Positions 1-8,723 of a stretch of 64,000 nucleotides of DNA are shown piece after piece (positions within the stretch are counted from its first letter, which is position 1; every line of letters starts with the position of its first letter). The notes under the pieces were generated by a model that did not search any database, was not told the origin of the DNA, and saw nothing but the letters and a program-made list of their open reading frames with translations. A program made the translations under genes and the position numbers. Source of the DNA: a virus; IMG/VR virus record IMGVR_UViG_3300028864_000014, positions 124,001-188,000 of that record. One strand, 5' to 3'.

Positions 1-251
1 TTAGAAAAAGGAAAATAGTAACTAATATTTTAATTAGTGAGAAATTAAAAGATAATGATGATTATTCAACTGTTTGGAATATATTGGGAGAGTTAAAGAA
101 AGATGACAACTCAGAAATAACTGAATATATAAACTCACATGATATTCAATTATTTAAAATTGATAAAGAATTTCTTGATACTGAATTATTAAAACCTAAA
201 ACAGAACTTGATGAGTATATAAAAACTCATAATATTGAATTAAAAAAATAA
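1..251 (+). CDS. hypothetical protein, C-terminal part
   Basis: An open frame enters from the left edge (reading from base 3) and stops at 249-251, giving about 82 codons. The product is hydrophilic and rich in Lys, Asp and Glu. I recognise no domain. It is followed at once by a terminator hairpin, so it is probably the last gene of an operon to the left. Confidence 0.6.
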   Translation, partial: RKRKIVTNILISEKLKDNDDYSTVWNILGELKKDDNSEITEYINSHDIQLFKIDKEFLDTELLKPKTELDEYIKTHNIELKK

Positions 252-257
252 CAATTT

Positions 258-287
258 AAATCCATCTATTTAAGATGGATTTTTTTA
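258..287 (+). terminator. intrinsic terminator
   Basis: A 10-bp perfect stem (258-267 with 273-282, core ATCCATCT/AGATGGAT) with a 5-nt loop is followed by a T run. It ends the operon of the partial gene at the left edge. Confidence 0.8.
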
Positions 288-297
288 TATATAATAA
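281..297 (+). promoter_or_regulatory. late-promoter-like TTTTATATATAA motif
   Basis: TTTTTTATATATAATAA lies about 21 nt before the next start. The same motif stands before several tail-fibre-like and N-tagged genes in the window. It overlaps the T run of the preceding terminator. Its promoter role is inferred. Confidence 0.4.
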
Positions 298-317
298 TAA
301 ATAAAAAATAATTTATT

Positions 318-647
318 ATGACAGTATATAGTTTTGATGAATATTATGGCAAGAAATATCAAGTAGATAGATATTATGATAATATGATGAGAGTAGTTGA
401 TGATTATGTAAATACTAATGATGAATTTAGAAAAAACCACAAAGTTCAAAATTCACCTTATTTTGTTATAAAATCAGATAGTATACATAAAAGTTCACTT
501 AAACCAGGAGGATATAATATAAATTACACTTTGAAAAAAAATTATCAAAAGGGAACAATAAATATAACTGATGAAGAATATAATGATTTAGTTGAATATA
601 TGAAAGATACAGAATTATATAAATCTACAAAAAAATTCAATTTATAA
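318..647 (+). CDS. hypothetical KFN-tagged protein
   Basis: 109 aa of unknown function. The N-terminus (MTVYSFDEYYG) is a loose match to the N-terminal tag seen in the 14-32 kb operons, and the C-terminus TKKFNL is a clear KFN tag. The stop overlaps the ATG of the following HAD-like gene, so the two are co-translated. No membrane segment or catalytic motif is visible. A late-type promoter motif precedes it. Confidence 0.75.
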   Translation: MTVYSFDEYYGKKYQVDRYYDNMMRVVDDYVNTNDEFRKNHKVQNSPYFVIKSDSIHKSSLKPGGYNINYTLKKNYQKGTINITDEEYNDLVEYMKDTELYKSTKKFNL

Positions 648-1447
648 TGAGCAAAAAAGTCAAAGATTGGAATTCATTTATTTTAGAACAACAGAGTATA
701 GAAAACTCTATATATTCAATATTTGATATTGATGATAATTTACTTATCATGAATACTCCTTTACACTTTCAACATTTTGAAAATGGTAAATGGATAAATA
801 AAGATATATCAATTCAAGATTTTTCTAAAATAAGACTTGAATATCCAGATAATTATATTGATAATAATGAATGGAAATCAGACACTAAATATACATTTTC
901 TGAATTTGGAGACAACGGTCCAAGATTAGATAATTCACTTGTTGATGATATTAAAAAATCAATAAAGAATAAAAATTTTGGTCCATCATGGGAGTCATTT
1001 TTAACAACTCTAAAAGAAGGTAGATTATTTGCTATCATTACCACAAGAGGACATGAACCTAATACTATACATTCATCAGTAAGATATATAATAGATAATG
1101 TATTAGACATAGATGATAAAAATATAATGATAACAAATATAGAAAAATATAATAAATTATTCAAATTTGAATCAACTGATAAAATAGAAAATTATTTAGA
1201 CTGCTGTTATTTTATTGGATTAATGTCTCAAGCATTCAAAGATGAGTTTTATTTTACTCCAACAATGAAAACAAGACATTTAGCTATACAAGATGCAACT
1301 AACAAATTTTCAAATTACGTTAAAGAAATTTCTCCTGGTACAATAGATTCATTCATTAGTAATGAGAAATCATTAGACTTTCCTGAATTTTATAGCATTT
1401 CTAATTCTGTCACCAATAAAACAGAACAAGTAAAAGTTAAAATATAA
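647..1447 (+). CDS. HAD-like phosphatase
   Basis: 266 aa. Residues 25-33 carry the HAD motif I pattern (F-D-I-D-D, nucleophile Asp27 and acid Asp29), and a later I-I-T-T-R-G-H segment fits HAD motif II. Family knowledge suggests a Mg-dependent phosphotransferase or phosphatase; the substrate is unknown. The N-terminus (DWNSFILEQ) resembles the T4-type capsid-targeting peptide with an I-L-E site, but there is no KFN tag at the C-terminus. It overlaps the upstream gene by 1 nt and is followed by a strong terminator. Confidence 0.7.
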   Translation: MSKKVKDWNSFILEQQSIENSIYSIFDIDDNLLIMNTPLHFQHFENGKWINKDISIQDFSKIRLEYPDNYIDNNEWKSDTKYTFSEFGDNGPRLDNSLVDDIKKSIKNKNFGPSWESFLTTLKEGRLFAIITTRGHEPNTIHSSVRYIIDNVLDIDDKNIMITNIEKYNKLFKFESTDKIENYLDCCYFIGLMSQAFKDEFYFTPTMKTRHLAIQDATNKFSNYVKEISPGTIDSFISNEKSLDFPEFYSISNSVTNKTEQVKVKI

Positions 1448-1470
1448 TAAATATCAAATATTTAATAAAT

Positions 1471-1505
1471 ATATCTTGAATAATTTTTTTATTCAAGATA
1501 TTTTT
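1471..1505 (+). terminator. intrinsic terminator
   Basis: A 13-bp stem (ATATCTTGAATAA with TTATTCAAGATAT) has a T-rich loop and is followed by a long T run. It separates the HAD-like gene from the ligase transcription unit. Confidence 0.85.
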
Positions 1506-1507
1506 TT

Positions 1508-1515
1508 TATCTTTG
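1508..1515 (+). promoter_or_regulatory. Bacteroidota-type promoter (-7 box)
   Basis: TATCTTTG followed by TA matches the Bacteroidota -7 consensus TAnnTTTG. It lies 26 nt before the ligase start and directly after a terminator. No clear TTTGG box is seen upstream. Confidence 0.7.
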
Positions 1516-1541
1516 TACTTCATAAACAAAAAATATAAAAA

Positions 1542-3425
1542 ATGAAAATATCAGAAATTTATCAATTATTAGAATATGGTATGTTTAAATCTGCTTCAGT
1601 TGAAGTTAAGAAACTAAATCAGAAATATCGTGATGGAGAACCTGAAATAAGTGATCCAGAATATGATAAATTGATTTCAACATTTCAAAATTTGGATCCA
1701 GACAATGAAATATTTGAATCTGGTGTAATTGAAGATAGTGGAACTGTCAATCCAGACAGAAAAGAAAATTTAAAATTTCCAATGTATTCATTGAATAAAT
1801 TTCATACTATTGAGGAAATTCACAAATGGTTATCAAACAAAGGAATATCATTAGAAATAGAATTGGTTTGTACATCGAAATATGATGGAATGTCAATTCT
1901 TAAAGATGAATATAAACAACTTGCTTGGTCAAGAGGTGATGGCATAATTGGAGAAACTATGCATAAGCATTATGAAATGATAAATGATAATAGTAAAAAA
2001 ATTAATTTATTTACTATTGGGGAATTCATTATACCAAAGCCTGTTTTTAATAGTAGATTGTTTTATAGAGACAATGGAGAAGCATTTAAAAATGCTCGTA
2101 ATATGGTTGCTGGACTTAAAAATTCTGATACAGTATCAAAAGATTTAAAGAATGCTAAACATATTCGTTATGGTTATGCAAGTGAAGATTTCACCCAAGA
2201 TAAATCTGAACAACTAGAATTCATCTGCAAAAATTTCTCTAATGTACCATACAAAATATTCAAAGCAATTGATTTGAATTTTGATGAATTAAATGATATT
2301 TATATTGAATGGAACAAAGAATATGATATTGATGGACTTGTTTTTGATATAAATGATAAAGACATTAGAAAAAAACTTGGGCGTGAAACTAATAATAATC
2401 CTGCATATTCAAGAGCATATAAGAACCCAGAATGGGCAGAATCAAAGGAAACTAAAATTTTAGAAATTGTAAAAGAAGTCTCTAAAAACGGCTTACTTAA
2501 ACCAGTAGCTTTAATTGTACCTATCCTATTAGATGGAGCCACAGTATCACGTGTTACATTAAATAACTATAAATTTGTTAGAATAAATGATTTAGGAGTT
2601 GGTTCTGTAATTGGAGTGATGCGTAGTGGAGGAGTAATACCAAAGATTGTAAAAATTATTAAGGCGACTGGATTTGAAATGCCTACATTTGGTAGTTCAA
2701 AAGTTTTCTGGAATGAAAATGAAGTAGAATTGATGGTAGAAGGAACTGAAGAACAAGAAATAAAAAAACTTATTTCATTCTTTGAAATTCTTGAAGCTGA
2801 ATATGTATCAGAAGGTACTATTAATCAATTATATAATTCTGGTTACAAAACAATTAAACAGATATTAGATTTGACACCAGATGAATTAGAAAGACTTGAT
2901 AGATTTGGTGAAAGAAAATCATCAATAGTTTATGAGTCAATTCATAAATCTGTCACAAACGTTAAACTATCAAAACTGATGCACGCTACATGTATATTCA
3001 CAAACTTAGGAAGTAAGAAAATTGAGTTACTAATGCATTTTGATGGTAAGCCTACATTTGAACAAATACTTGAAGTAAAAGGATTCTCTGATAAGTCAGC
3101 AAAATCATATCTTGAAGGTTATGATAAGTTCTATGATTTTATTAAAGATTTACCTATCAAAATACAATCAAATGATGTTCCTGATGTAGAAATAGTTGGT
3201 GATGATTTGGAAAATATATCATTTTGCTTCACTGGAATAAGAAGAAAAGATTTAGAAGAAATTATAATTTCAAAATCAGGAAAAATTGCATCTGGTGTAT
3301 CAAAAAATTTGACATATTTAGTATGTAAAGACAAAAATGCTGGAACATCAAAATTAGTAAAAGCAGAAGAGATTGGTGTGAAATTGTTAAGTGTTGAAGA
3401 TTTAGAAAAAATGTTGAATAATTAA
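1542..3425 (+). CDS. ligA: NAD-dependent DNA ligase
   Basis: 627 aa, slightly shorter than the usual roughly 670. Domain order fits LigA. The Ia-type NAD-binding part is residues 1-55 (I-S-D-P-E-Y-D). The nucleotidyltransferase core has Lys113 in K-Y-D-G and a later D-G-L-V-F motif. An OB fold (G-V-G-S-V-I-G-V) and helix-hairpin-helix repeats follow, with a C-terminal BRCT domain over about the last 75 residues. The Cys4 zinc finger normally found between OB fold and HhH is absent: the segment V-F-W-N-E-N-E-V onward holds no cysteines. It would join nicks during phage replication, recombination or repair. It has its own host-type promoter. Confidence 0.93.
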   Translation: MKISEIYQLLEYGMFKSASVEVKKLNQKYRDGEPEISDPEYDKLISTFQNLDPDNEIFESGVIEDSGTVNPDRKENLKFPMYSLNKFHTIEEIHKWLSNKGISLEIELVCTSKYDGMSILKDEYKQLAWSRGDGIIGETMHKHYEMINDNSKKINLFTIGEFIIPKPVFNSRLFYRDNGEAFKNARNMVAGLKNSDTVSKDLKNAKHIRYGYASEDFTQDKSEQLEFICKNFSNVPYKIFKAIDLNFDELNDIYIEWNKEYDIDGLVFDINDKDIRKKLGRETNNNPAYSRAYKNPEWAESKETKILEIVKEVSKNGLLKPVALIVPILLDGATVSRVTLNNYKFVRINDLGVGSVIGVMRSGGVIPKIVKIIKATGFEMPTFGSSKVFWNENEVELMVEGTEEQEIKKLISFFEILEAEYVSEGTINQLYNSGYKTIKQILDLTPDELERLDRFGERKSSIVYESIHKSVTNVKLSKLMHATCIFTNLGSKKIELLMHFDGKPTFEQILEVKGFSDKSAKSYLEGYDKFYDFIKDLPIKIQSNDVPDVEIVGDDLENISFCFTGIRRKDLEEIIISKSGKIASGVSKNLTYLVCKDKNAGTSKLVKAEEIGVKLLSVEDLEKMLNN

Positions 3426-3457
3426 TTTGGCAATTAGAAATAAATACACTATCTTTA
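3426..3457 (+). promoter_or_regulatory. Bacteroidota-type promoter
   Basis: TTTGG (3426-3430), 19 nt, then TATCTTTA (3450-3457) gives the canonical spacing; only the last -7 base differs from TATCTTTG. The next start is 17 nt downstream. Confidence 0.6.
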
Positions 3458-3474
3458 TAAGATAAAAATAAATA

Positions 3475-4194
3475 ATGACAGCATTAGAAGTATATAATTT
3501 TTTAAAAAATTCAGGAAAATTTTCAGATTTAATTTTTGGAGAACCAAATTCTAACGTAAGATATTCTCCATTTGCAGAAATAAAGTATGTTATAAACAAA
3601 TCAGAATATATTATAGAAGTCACTAATGAATATCAATACTCTTTTTTTAGTTGTCATCCATTTACAGATATTAAAGGATTAGAATTTGTTATTCTTAATG
3701 ATTTTTGTGAAGAAAAAACAATTATATCTAATTTCAAAAGATTATTAAAAAAAATAATAAAATTGGATATTTACATCCAAAATAGAGAAATTGATAAAAT
3801 TGTGATAAAAGATATAATAAATAATCATATTAAAAAAACATATAATTTAAATGTTGATTTGACATACGGATATTTAAGTAAATTATTCAAAAATTACATG
3901 ACTATTAAATTTTCACCAAAAAATATCACGTCAAGAATAAAAAGAAAGCCATCATACCACCAAGTATCATATAATAAAAAATTATTTGATACTTCATTAG
4001 AACATTATTCGAAATATGATATTTGGGTATTTTTTAATAATAATAACTCTCATGTCGCATTAAATTTATATTATGACGGAGAATCAAAAAAATTATTATC
4101 AATTGCAAAAAATGAATCATATCAGCCTTTTAGCAATGATATAACTAAAATAATAAGAAAAGAAAAACTTATTAAACTTATGAATGATGACTGA
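3475..4194 (+). CDS. hypothetical RK-tagged protein
   Basis: 239 aa of unknown function, rich in aromatic and Lys residues. The C-terminus (I-I-R-K-E-K-L-I-K-L-M) is an RK tag. It is one of the longest proteins with this ending, which shows that the tag is not confined to tiny ORFs. It overlaps the next gene by 11 nt and has its own promoter. Confidence 0.75.
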   Translation: MTALEVYNFLKNSGKFSDLIFGEPNSNVRYSPFAEIKYVINKSEYIIEVTNEYQYSFFSCHPFTDIKGLEFVILNDFCEEKTIISNFKRLLKKIIKLDIYIQNREIDKIVIKDIINNHIKKTYNLNVDLTYGYLSKLFKNYMTIKFSPKNITSRIKRKPSYHQVSYNKKLFDTSLEHYSKYDIWVFFNNNNSHVALNLYYDGESKKLLSIAKNESYQPFSNDITKIIRKEKLIKLMNDD

Positions 4195-4726
4195 TATTGA
4201 GACAATAGAAATAATTAAAAAATACATATTAAAAAAGAAATTTGAAATTGAAATTGGTAGTGTTGATAAAAATTATATATCATTTTATTATAACTTAAAT
4301 GATTCAGATTATTGTATTAATATATTCATTGAAAAAAACAAAAATAATCAGTCAGTTATAAAATATTATTCAAATTGTAATATTTTTAATATAAATAGAT
4401 TGAGAACTTCTGTATCAAGCAAAAATTATTTACGTAGTATTTATGATAATTTGATTTATATTAAAACTGAGTTGAATAAAATATCAAGATATGAAAAAGA
4501 AAGATATGATAATAATAAAAAATATTGCACAGAGTTAGAAAGTCATTATAAAAAAATTCATGATAATGTTAATATTGAAGTTTTTTTTCCTAATGACGAT
4601 AATATTAATATTAAAATAACTGGTTATAATAATAACAAAATTACTATTTATAGCATAAATTATACTGACAATAAATATTACCTTAATAGTCTTGAAGAAA
4701 AATATTCACCAAATAAAACAATATGA
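4184..4726 (+). CDS. hypothetical protein
   Basis: 180 aa, very rich in Asn, Ile and Lys, of unknown function. It overlaps both neighbours (11 nt upstream, 4 nt downstream), so it is translationally coupled. It lacks the RK tag of its upstream partner. No membrane segment or known motif is visible. Confidence 0.7.
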   Translation: MMTDIETIEIIKKYILKKKFEIEIGSVDKNYISFYYNLNDSDYCINIFIEKNKNNQSVIKYYSNCNIFNINRLRTSVSSKNYLRSIYDNLIYIKTELNKISRYEKERYDNNKKYCTELESHYKKIHDNVNIEVFFPNDDNINIKITGYNNNKITIYSINYTDNKYYLNSLEEKYSPNKTI

Positions 4727-4974
4727 AAGCACTACACATCACATCAGAATCTAATGGTTACGAAGAAGTAGAATTACTTGCAAACAGAGTATCAAGAACA
4801 AATGGACTTGCTGTAATTGAGATAAACGGAGAAATATTAATGACTGGAGGTTTTTTAATTCAAGATACGCCTGAAATAAGAATTATATTGGATAACACAT
4901 CAAAAGATAAGCAATTTGATTTAATAAAATCAATAAAAATGGATCCATTTGCTGCATTCTATTATGAAGAATAA
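4723..4974 (+). CDS. hypothetical protein
   Basis: 83 aa. Its composition is more balanced than its neighbours (A-L-H-I-T-S-E-S-N-G near the start, an L-M-T-G-G-F core), suggesting a small folded alpha/beta protein. I do not recognise the family. It starts inside the stop of the previous gene. Confidence 0.7.
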   Translation: MKALHITSESNGYEEVELLANRVSRTNGLAVIEINGEILMTGGFLIQDTPEIRIILDNTSKDKQFDLIKSIKMDPFAAFYYEE

Positions 4975-4976
4975 TT

Positions 4977-5291
4977 ATGATATTTTCAGATAAAAAATAT
5001 TCACATTTAGAAGATGTTGAAGGTAATAAAATATATGATATTATTACTTACCCTTATCTATTCGGATTTGATGGGTCTTATGATGATATTGTATTAGAAT
5101 TAAAAATAAATTCTGATAATACAATGGATTTGAAGTTTGATAATAATACATTGTCAGGATTTAATAATACTTCAAATAAACAATTTTCTGTTTGTAAAAC
5201 AAAGCAAGATAGTATGCTTAAAATATTTAAAAAACAATTATTGAAGTACCCTTATCCAACTGATGAACTAACTTTAATATTTAGTAAATAA
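4977..5291 (+). CDS. hypothetical protein
   Basis: 104 aa, acidic at the N-terminal half, of unknown function. It begins 2 nt after the upstream stop, so it belongs to the same operon. No signal peptide or membrane segment is seen. Confidence 0.7.
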   Translation: MIFSDKKYSHLEDVEGNKIYDIITYPYLFGFDGSYDDIVLELKINSDNTMDLKFDNNTLSGFNNTSNKQFSVCKTKQDSMLKIFKKQLLKYPYPTDELTLIFSK

Positions 5292-5338
5292 TATAAACTT
5301 ATTGGTTTTCTTGTAGTATATAAGAAAAAATTAAATTT

Positions 5339-5536
5339 ATGAATTATAATATAACGGTGTTTCTTGACGATAGTAGTATAATAACTATACCTGCTGAGTA
5401 TGAAAATGAATATACACTAAAACAAAACGTGACTGCAATAGGAAATAATGGTGTATGGGAAAGTACGGGAAGTGATTATATATTTACTCCTTCTCATAGA
5501 ATATTCAAAATTGATGTATGGAAAGACAAAAAATAA
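5339..5536 (+). CDS. hypothetical protein
   Basis: 65 aa with a beta-rich pattern (Y-N-I-T-V-F-L-D-D-S at the start, alternating hydrophobic residues). It is probably a small beta-sheet protein of unknown function. It starts 47 nt after the previous stop in an AT-rich leader. Confidence 0.65.
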   Translation: MNYNITVFLDDSSIITIPAEYENEYTLKQNVTAIGNNGVWESTGSDYIFTPSHRIFKIDVWKDKK

Positions 5537-5568
5537 ATTTCTAAAAATAAAATAAAATAAAATAAAAT

Positions 5569-5811
5569 ATGAAAATAAAAGAATACAAAATTCAAATGAC
5601 ATTATCAATTGAATCAGAAGAAGCGGATTATGAAAGAGTAGAACAATTTGCTCAAGAACTTGCAGAGAGTCTTATTCAAGATAATCCAGTATCATACGAT
5701 GATATTGATATCGTTGAAACTGTAGTTACCGAAGTTCAAGATCTTAATGATGATGAAGATTTCACAAATTTAGATAAAAATGGTGATGAAATTGAAGAAG
5801 AAGAATATTAA
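5569..5811 (+). CDS. small acidic protein
   Basis: 80 aa, strongly acidic, with a run of Asp/Glu over the C-terminal 25 residues. The start is preceded by a short AAAAT pentanucleotide repeat (about 5545-5568); the same kind of repeat precedes the starts at 45525 and 61892. Function is unknown; the charge would suit a DNA-mimic or binding-partner role, but that is only a guess. Confidence 0.7.
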   Translation: MKIKEYKIQMTLSIESEEADYERVEQFAQELAESLIQDNPVSYDDIDIVETVVTEVQDLNDDEDFTNLDKNGDEIEEEEY

Positions 5812-5896
5812 TTAAAAAATAATTAAATAAATTATAAAAGTAAAACTTTATATATTATTAAAACTAAACAATAAACAAATTATTAAATAAAAAATT

Positions 5897-6229
5897 ATGA
5901 ACATTACCGAACAATTATCAGAAATGGTTAATCCATCTACTGAAATCCAACAAAATTTTCTTGAAGAAGTTAAAAAAGTTAAAATCTTTGATCTTAATGA
6001 AACTGATAAATTAGCTTTGATTGATTTTCTTTGTGATAAAGCTGAACAAGATTTAGCTTTCGATTATCTTTATCATGTATTGGATAATGAAATTTCATAT
6101 CCTATTGATGATGAAAAAGTAAAAACACTTTTTGCTGACGAAAGAATGCAAAAAATGAAAGATTTAATGTTAGCTCAACTTAACGATGAAGATTCTGAAG
6201 ATTCAACTGACGAACCAGTAGAAGATTAA
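5897..6229 (+). CDS. small acidic helical protein
   Basis: 110 aa, predicted mostly helical from the pattern of Leu/Ile and charged residues, ending in an acidic tail (E-D-S-E-D-S-T-D-E). Function is unknown. It closes its transcription unit: a long terminator hairpin follows 21 nt after the stop. Confidence 0.7.
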   Translation: MNITEQLSEMVNPSTEIQQNFLEEVKKVKIFDLNETDKLALIDFLCDKAEQDLAFDYLYHVLDNEISYPIDDEKVKTLFADERMQKMKDLMLAQLNDEDSEDSTDEPVED

Positions 6230-6250
6230 TTTTCAAATTAACTTTCTAAT

Positions 6251-6303
6251 AAACCTATAATTTTACAATAAATCATATTAGTTTATTGTTAAATTATAGG
6301 TTT
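6251..6303 (+). terminator. long intrinsic terminator
   Basis: A 22-bp stem with one mismatch (6251-6272 with 6282-6303; AAACCTATAATTTT and its complement) encloses an about 9-nt loop. It lies between the acidic-protein gene and the ClpP-like gene. Confidence 0.75.
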
Positions 6304-6340
6304 ATTATTAATATTATATTGTTTATTAAAAAATTTTCAG

Positions 6341-6348
6341 TATCTTTG
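6341..6348 (+). promoter_or_regulatory. Bacteroidota-type promoter (-7 box)
   Basis: TATCTTTG at 6341-6348 is followed by TA, with TTG at 6319-6321, 19 nt upstream. It drives the ClpP-like gene, whose start is 41 nt downstream. Confidence 0.75.
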
Positions 6349-6389
6349 TATCTAATCAATTAATCAAATAATAATTAAAATATTAAATT

Positions 6390-7145
6390 ATGAACAAAAA
6401 CGCATTTAGAAATTATGCTACTAAGCATTTAGGTATTAATGGAACATTGGTAGATGATGTGACAAAATATCAAGTCAAGAATTTTGGTTTATCTCCTCAT
6501 GTTTTAGAAGAAAGACAACTTAATGTAACCCAATTGTCCGTATTTGATAGACTTATGATGGATAGAATTCTATGGGTGTCTGGTGAAGTGGATGATACAA
6601 TGTCTGATATTATTCAAGCACAATTATTATATTTAGAGGATTCTGATCCTAAAAAAGATATTACAATGCAAATATCAACACCAGGAGGATCAGTTATTCA
6701 TGGGTTAGGTATAATTGATGTTATGGATTATATTAAGCCTGATGTAGCCACAGTTAATTTAGGAATGTGTGCTTCAATGGGTAGCGTTCTTCTATCATCT
6801 GGTGCAAAAGGCAAACGTTCATCTTTAATTAATTCTACTGTTATGTTACATCACGTTGCTGCAGGAAATAGTGGGAAAGTAGATGATACTCGTATTAGTC
6901 AAATGGAGACTGAAAAATATAATTTTTTACTATTCAAAATTCTGGCAAAAAATTCTGGAAAATCATTTGAAGAAATTCATGATTTCTGTCAAAGAGACAT
7001 GTGGCTAAATTCTGATGAAGCATTAAATTATGGTTTGATTGATTCTATTATCGGATTAACTGATAACAAATCAAATTCTATTACAACTATGATGGATGGT
7101 TTTGATGAATATTATATGAAATATGTATTTAAACAAGTAAAATAA
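6390..7145 (+). CDS. ClpP-like serine protease
   Basis: 251 aa, longer than cellular ClpP (about 195). The ClpP triad can be placed: Ser129 in C-A-S-M-G-S, His154 in M-L-H-H-V, and Asp203 in Q-R-D-M-W-L-N-S-D-E-A, which matches the family pattern. The oxyanion/handle region I-S-T-P-G-G-S-V is present. The N-terminal ~45 residues are an extra extension. Known phage ClpP-like proteins act either in head maturation or as partners of host Clp ATPases; the context here (DNA ligase and regulatory genes, host-type promoter) fits an early role better than head maturation, but this is inference. Confidence 0.88.
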   Translation: MNKNAFRNYATKHLGINGTLVDDVTKYQVKNFGLSPHVLEERQLNVTQLSVFDRLMMDRILWVSGEVDDTMSDIIQAQLLYLEDSDPKKDITMQISTPGGSVIHGLGIIDVMDYIKPDVATVNLGMCASMGSVLLSSGAKGKRSSLINSTVMLHHVAAGNSGKVDDTRISQMETEKYNFLLFKILAKNSGKSFEEIHDFCQRDMWLNSDEALNYGLIDSIIGLTDNKSNSITTMMDGFDEYYMKYVFKQVK

Positions 7146-7146
7146 T

Positions 7147-7665
7147 ATGACTGGAAAATTAGATAATTATTTAGTTGAAAAATATCCTAAAATTTTCATA
7201 AATCGTTATGGTGATATGAAATCTACTGCAATGTGTTGGGGATTTGAACATGGAGATGGTTGGTTTTGGATATTAGATCAACTATGTTATTCTATTCAAA
7301 GTTATATTGATATGAGTAATGAATATTTATCTGATGATAAGAAAATTCCTCAATTAGTTGCATCACAAATAAAAGAGAAATTTGGAACTCTTAATTTTTA
7401 TTATGATGGAGGAAATTCTGAAATTGATGGAATGGTTAGATTTGCTGAAAATATGTCAGCAGGAGTATGTGAGTTTTGTGGATCAACTGAAAACATTGGA
7501 GGAACAAAAGGATGGATTTCAATTATATGCAAGTCATGTTATGATAATTCATCAGATAATGTCAAAAATAGAGTATGGACAGAACGCAAAAATAATCTTT
7601 CATATAGTAACACAATGAAAGAAGTTAGAAAAATAAAACTTGATAAATTAAATAGAGATTTATAA
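7147..7665 (+). CDS. hypothetical zinc-binding, RK-tagged protein
   Basis: 172 aa. A treble-clef-like pair C-E-F-C-G (near residue 110) and I-C-K-S-C (near 128) suggests one structural zinc site. The N-terminal half has a conserved-looking W-G-F-E-H-G-D-G-W-F-W segment. The C-terminus (V-R-K-I-K-L-D-K-L-N) is an RK tag, and here it is followed by a terminator rather than a gene, so the tag is not just a translation-coupling sequence. It starts 1 nt after the ClpP-like gene. Confidence 0.75.
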   Translation: MTGKLDNYLVEKYPKIFINRYGDMKSTAMCWGFEHGDGWFWILDQLCYSIQSYIDMSNEYLSDDKKIPQLVASQIKEKFGTLNFYYDGGNSEIDGMVRFAENMSAGVCEFCGSTENIGGTKGWISIICKSCYDNSSDNVKNRVWTERKNNLSYSNTMKEVRKIKLDKLNRDL

Positions 7666-7667
7666 TA

Positions 7668-7701
7668 AAAAATAGTTAGATTTATATCTAACTATTTTTT
7701 T
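7668..7701 (+). terminator. intrinsic terminator
   Basis: An AT-rich stem (AAATAGTTAGAT with ATCTAACTATTT) is followed by seven T. It ends the ClpP-like operon. Confidence 0.8.
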
Positions 7702-7718
7702 ATATGAAATATTTTACT

Positions 7719-7726
7719 TATATTTG
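7719..7726 (+). promoter_or_regulatory. Bacteroidota-type promoter (-7 box)
   Basis: TATATTTG followed by TA, directly after a terminator and 20 nt before the ATG at 7746. It decides the start of the next gene: an in-frame ATG at 7704 lies upstream of the promoter. Confidence 0.55.
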
Positions 7727-7745
7727 TATTTCAAGAATTGAAAAT

Positions 7746-8276
7746 ATGGAATACAAAGATTTAATAAAAACGATTAAAAAATACGAAGGTTCATATATAG
7801 AGTTTATAATGGATTTAAGTCATAATAATAAATGGTTTTTGATGACGATCAAAGAAGATTTATTTAAAATGAATTATAAAATAATAATTCTGAATAATAT
7901 ATTTAGTTTTTATGAATTACAAAAAATTACAAAAAATATAGAAGAAAAAACAATAATTTTTGTAAATAATAAAATAGATAATAATAATTTTAAAGATCCG
8001 TATAGATATTTCAATGAAAATTGTACTATAATATTTTTATGTGAATATTATAAGCATAAAAATAATAACTCAGTAAATAATATACTTAGTGACTTTAATA
8101 ACATAAGATTAACATATTCATCAGGTTTAATAGTTTCTGTAATATCAGATAAAGTAAAAATCGAAAAATCAAGAATTGAAAGAATTGATTGTGATAGTTA
8201 TTTCTATACATATACTGCAGTAAGAAAATTAAAATTAAAAATAATAAATTATAAAATTGAAAATAATATAATATGA
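7746..8276 (+). CDS. hypothetical protein
   Basis: 176 aa from the start at 7746 (chosen because the promoter box lies at 7719-7726; an in-frame ATG at 7704 is upstream of it). The N-terminal part (M-E-Y-K-D-L-I-K-T-I) is Lys/Asn/Ile-rich. A weak RK-tag-like ending (V-R-K-L-K-L-K-I-I-N) lies near the C-terminus. The stop overlaps the next start by 4 nt. Function unknown. Confidence 0.65.
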   Translation: MEYKDLIKTIKKYEGSYIEFIMDLSHNNKWFLMTIKEDLFKMNYKIIILNNIFSFYELQKITKNIEEKTIIFVNNKIDNNNFKDPYRYFNENCTIIFLCEYYKHKNNNSVNNILSDFNNIRLTYSSGLIVSVISDKVKIEKSRIERIDCDSYFYTYTAVRKLKLKIINYKIENNII

Positions 8277-8671
8277 AAGATGTAAAAGAATTTGTAGAAC
8301 AATTAGTCAATATTGATTTAATTGAAAATGAAGATTGTTATGGTCATTATCCATTTCAATTATTTGTAGAAACAAGTGATGGTAAATTCGAAATGAATTC
8401 ATTGGCATTGGGTGGTGATGTTGAATCATGCTACAGTAGAGTAAAGAATTATTTTAAAGATGGCGCAAAGAGAATGTTCATGTCATTAGATTTTCCTGGC
8501 TCTCAAGATATTGAAAATGATTTTGTGTGTATTTACTCAATTGTGGATGGTGATTTTGATGTATATGCAATTCCATATGACACAGAAACTGGAGAAGTAT
8601 ATGAAGAGATTCATAAAAGTGTTTTATTAGATAAAATTCTTGATGATTTCAAAACTCTTTGCTTGAAATAA
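8273..8671 (+). CDS. hypothetical protein
   Basis: 132 aa, acidic, alpha/beta in pattern, unknown function. Coupled to the upstream gene by an ATGA overlap and followed by a bidirectional terminator shared with the convergent methylase. Confidence 0.7.
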   Translation: MKDVKEFVEQLVNIDLIENEDCYGHYPFQLFVETSDGKFEMNSLALGGDVESCYSRVKNYFKDGAKRMFMSLDFPGSQDIENDFVCIYSIVDGDFDVYAIPYDTETGEVYEEIHKSVLLDKILDDFKTLCLK

Positions 8672-8688
8672 AAATAATTATATAAACT

Positions 8689-8723
8689 GAAATTCCTGAA
8701 ATTATAAAATTTCAGGAATTTCT
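8689..8723. terminator. bidirectional terminator
   Basis: A 15-bp perfect inverted repeat (GAAATTCCTGAAATT with its complement) sits between convergent genes; T runs occur on both strands. The hairpin overlaps the last codons of the minus-strand methylase. Confidence 0.75.

Noticed and set aside
853-1164. Minus-strand ORF of 103 codons
   Set aside because: Antisense to the HAD-like gene, which has clear motifs and operon context.
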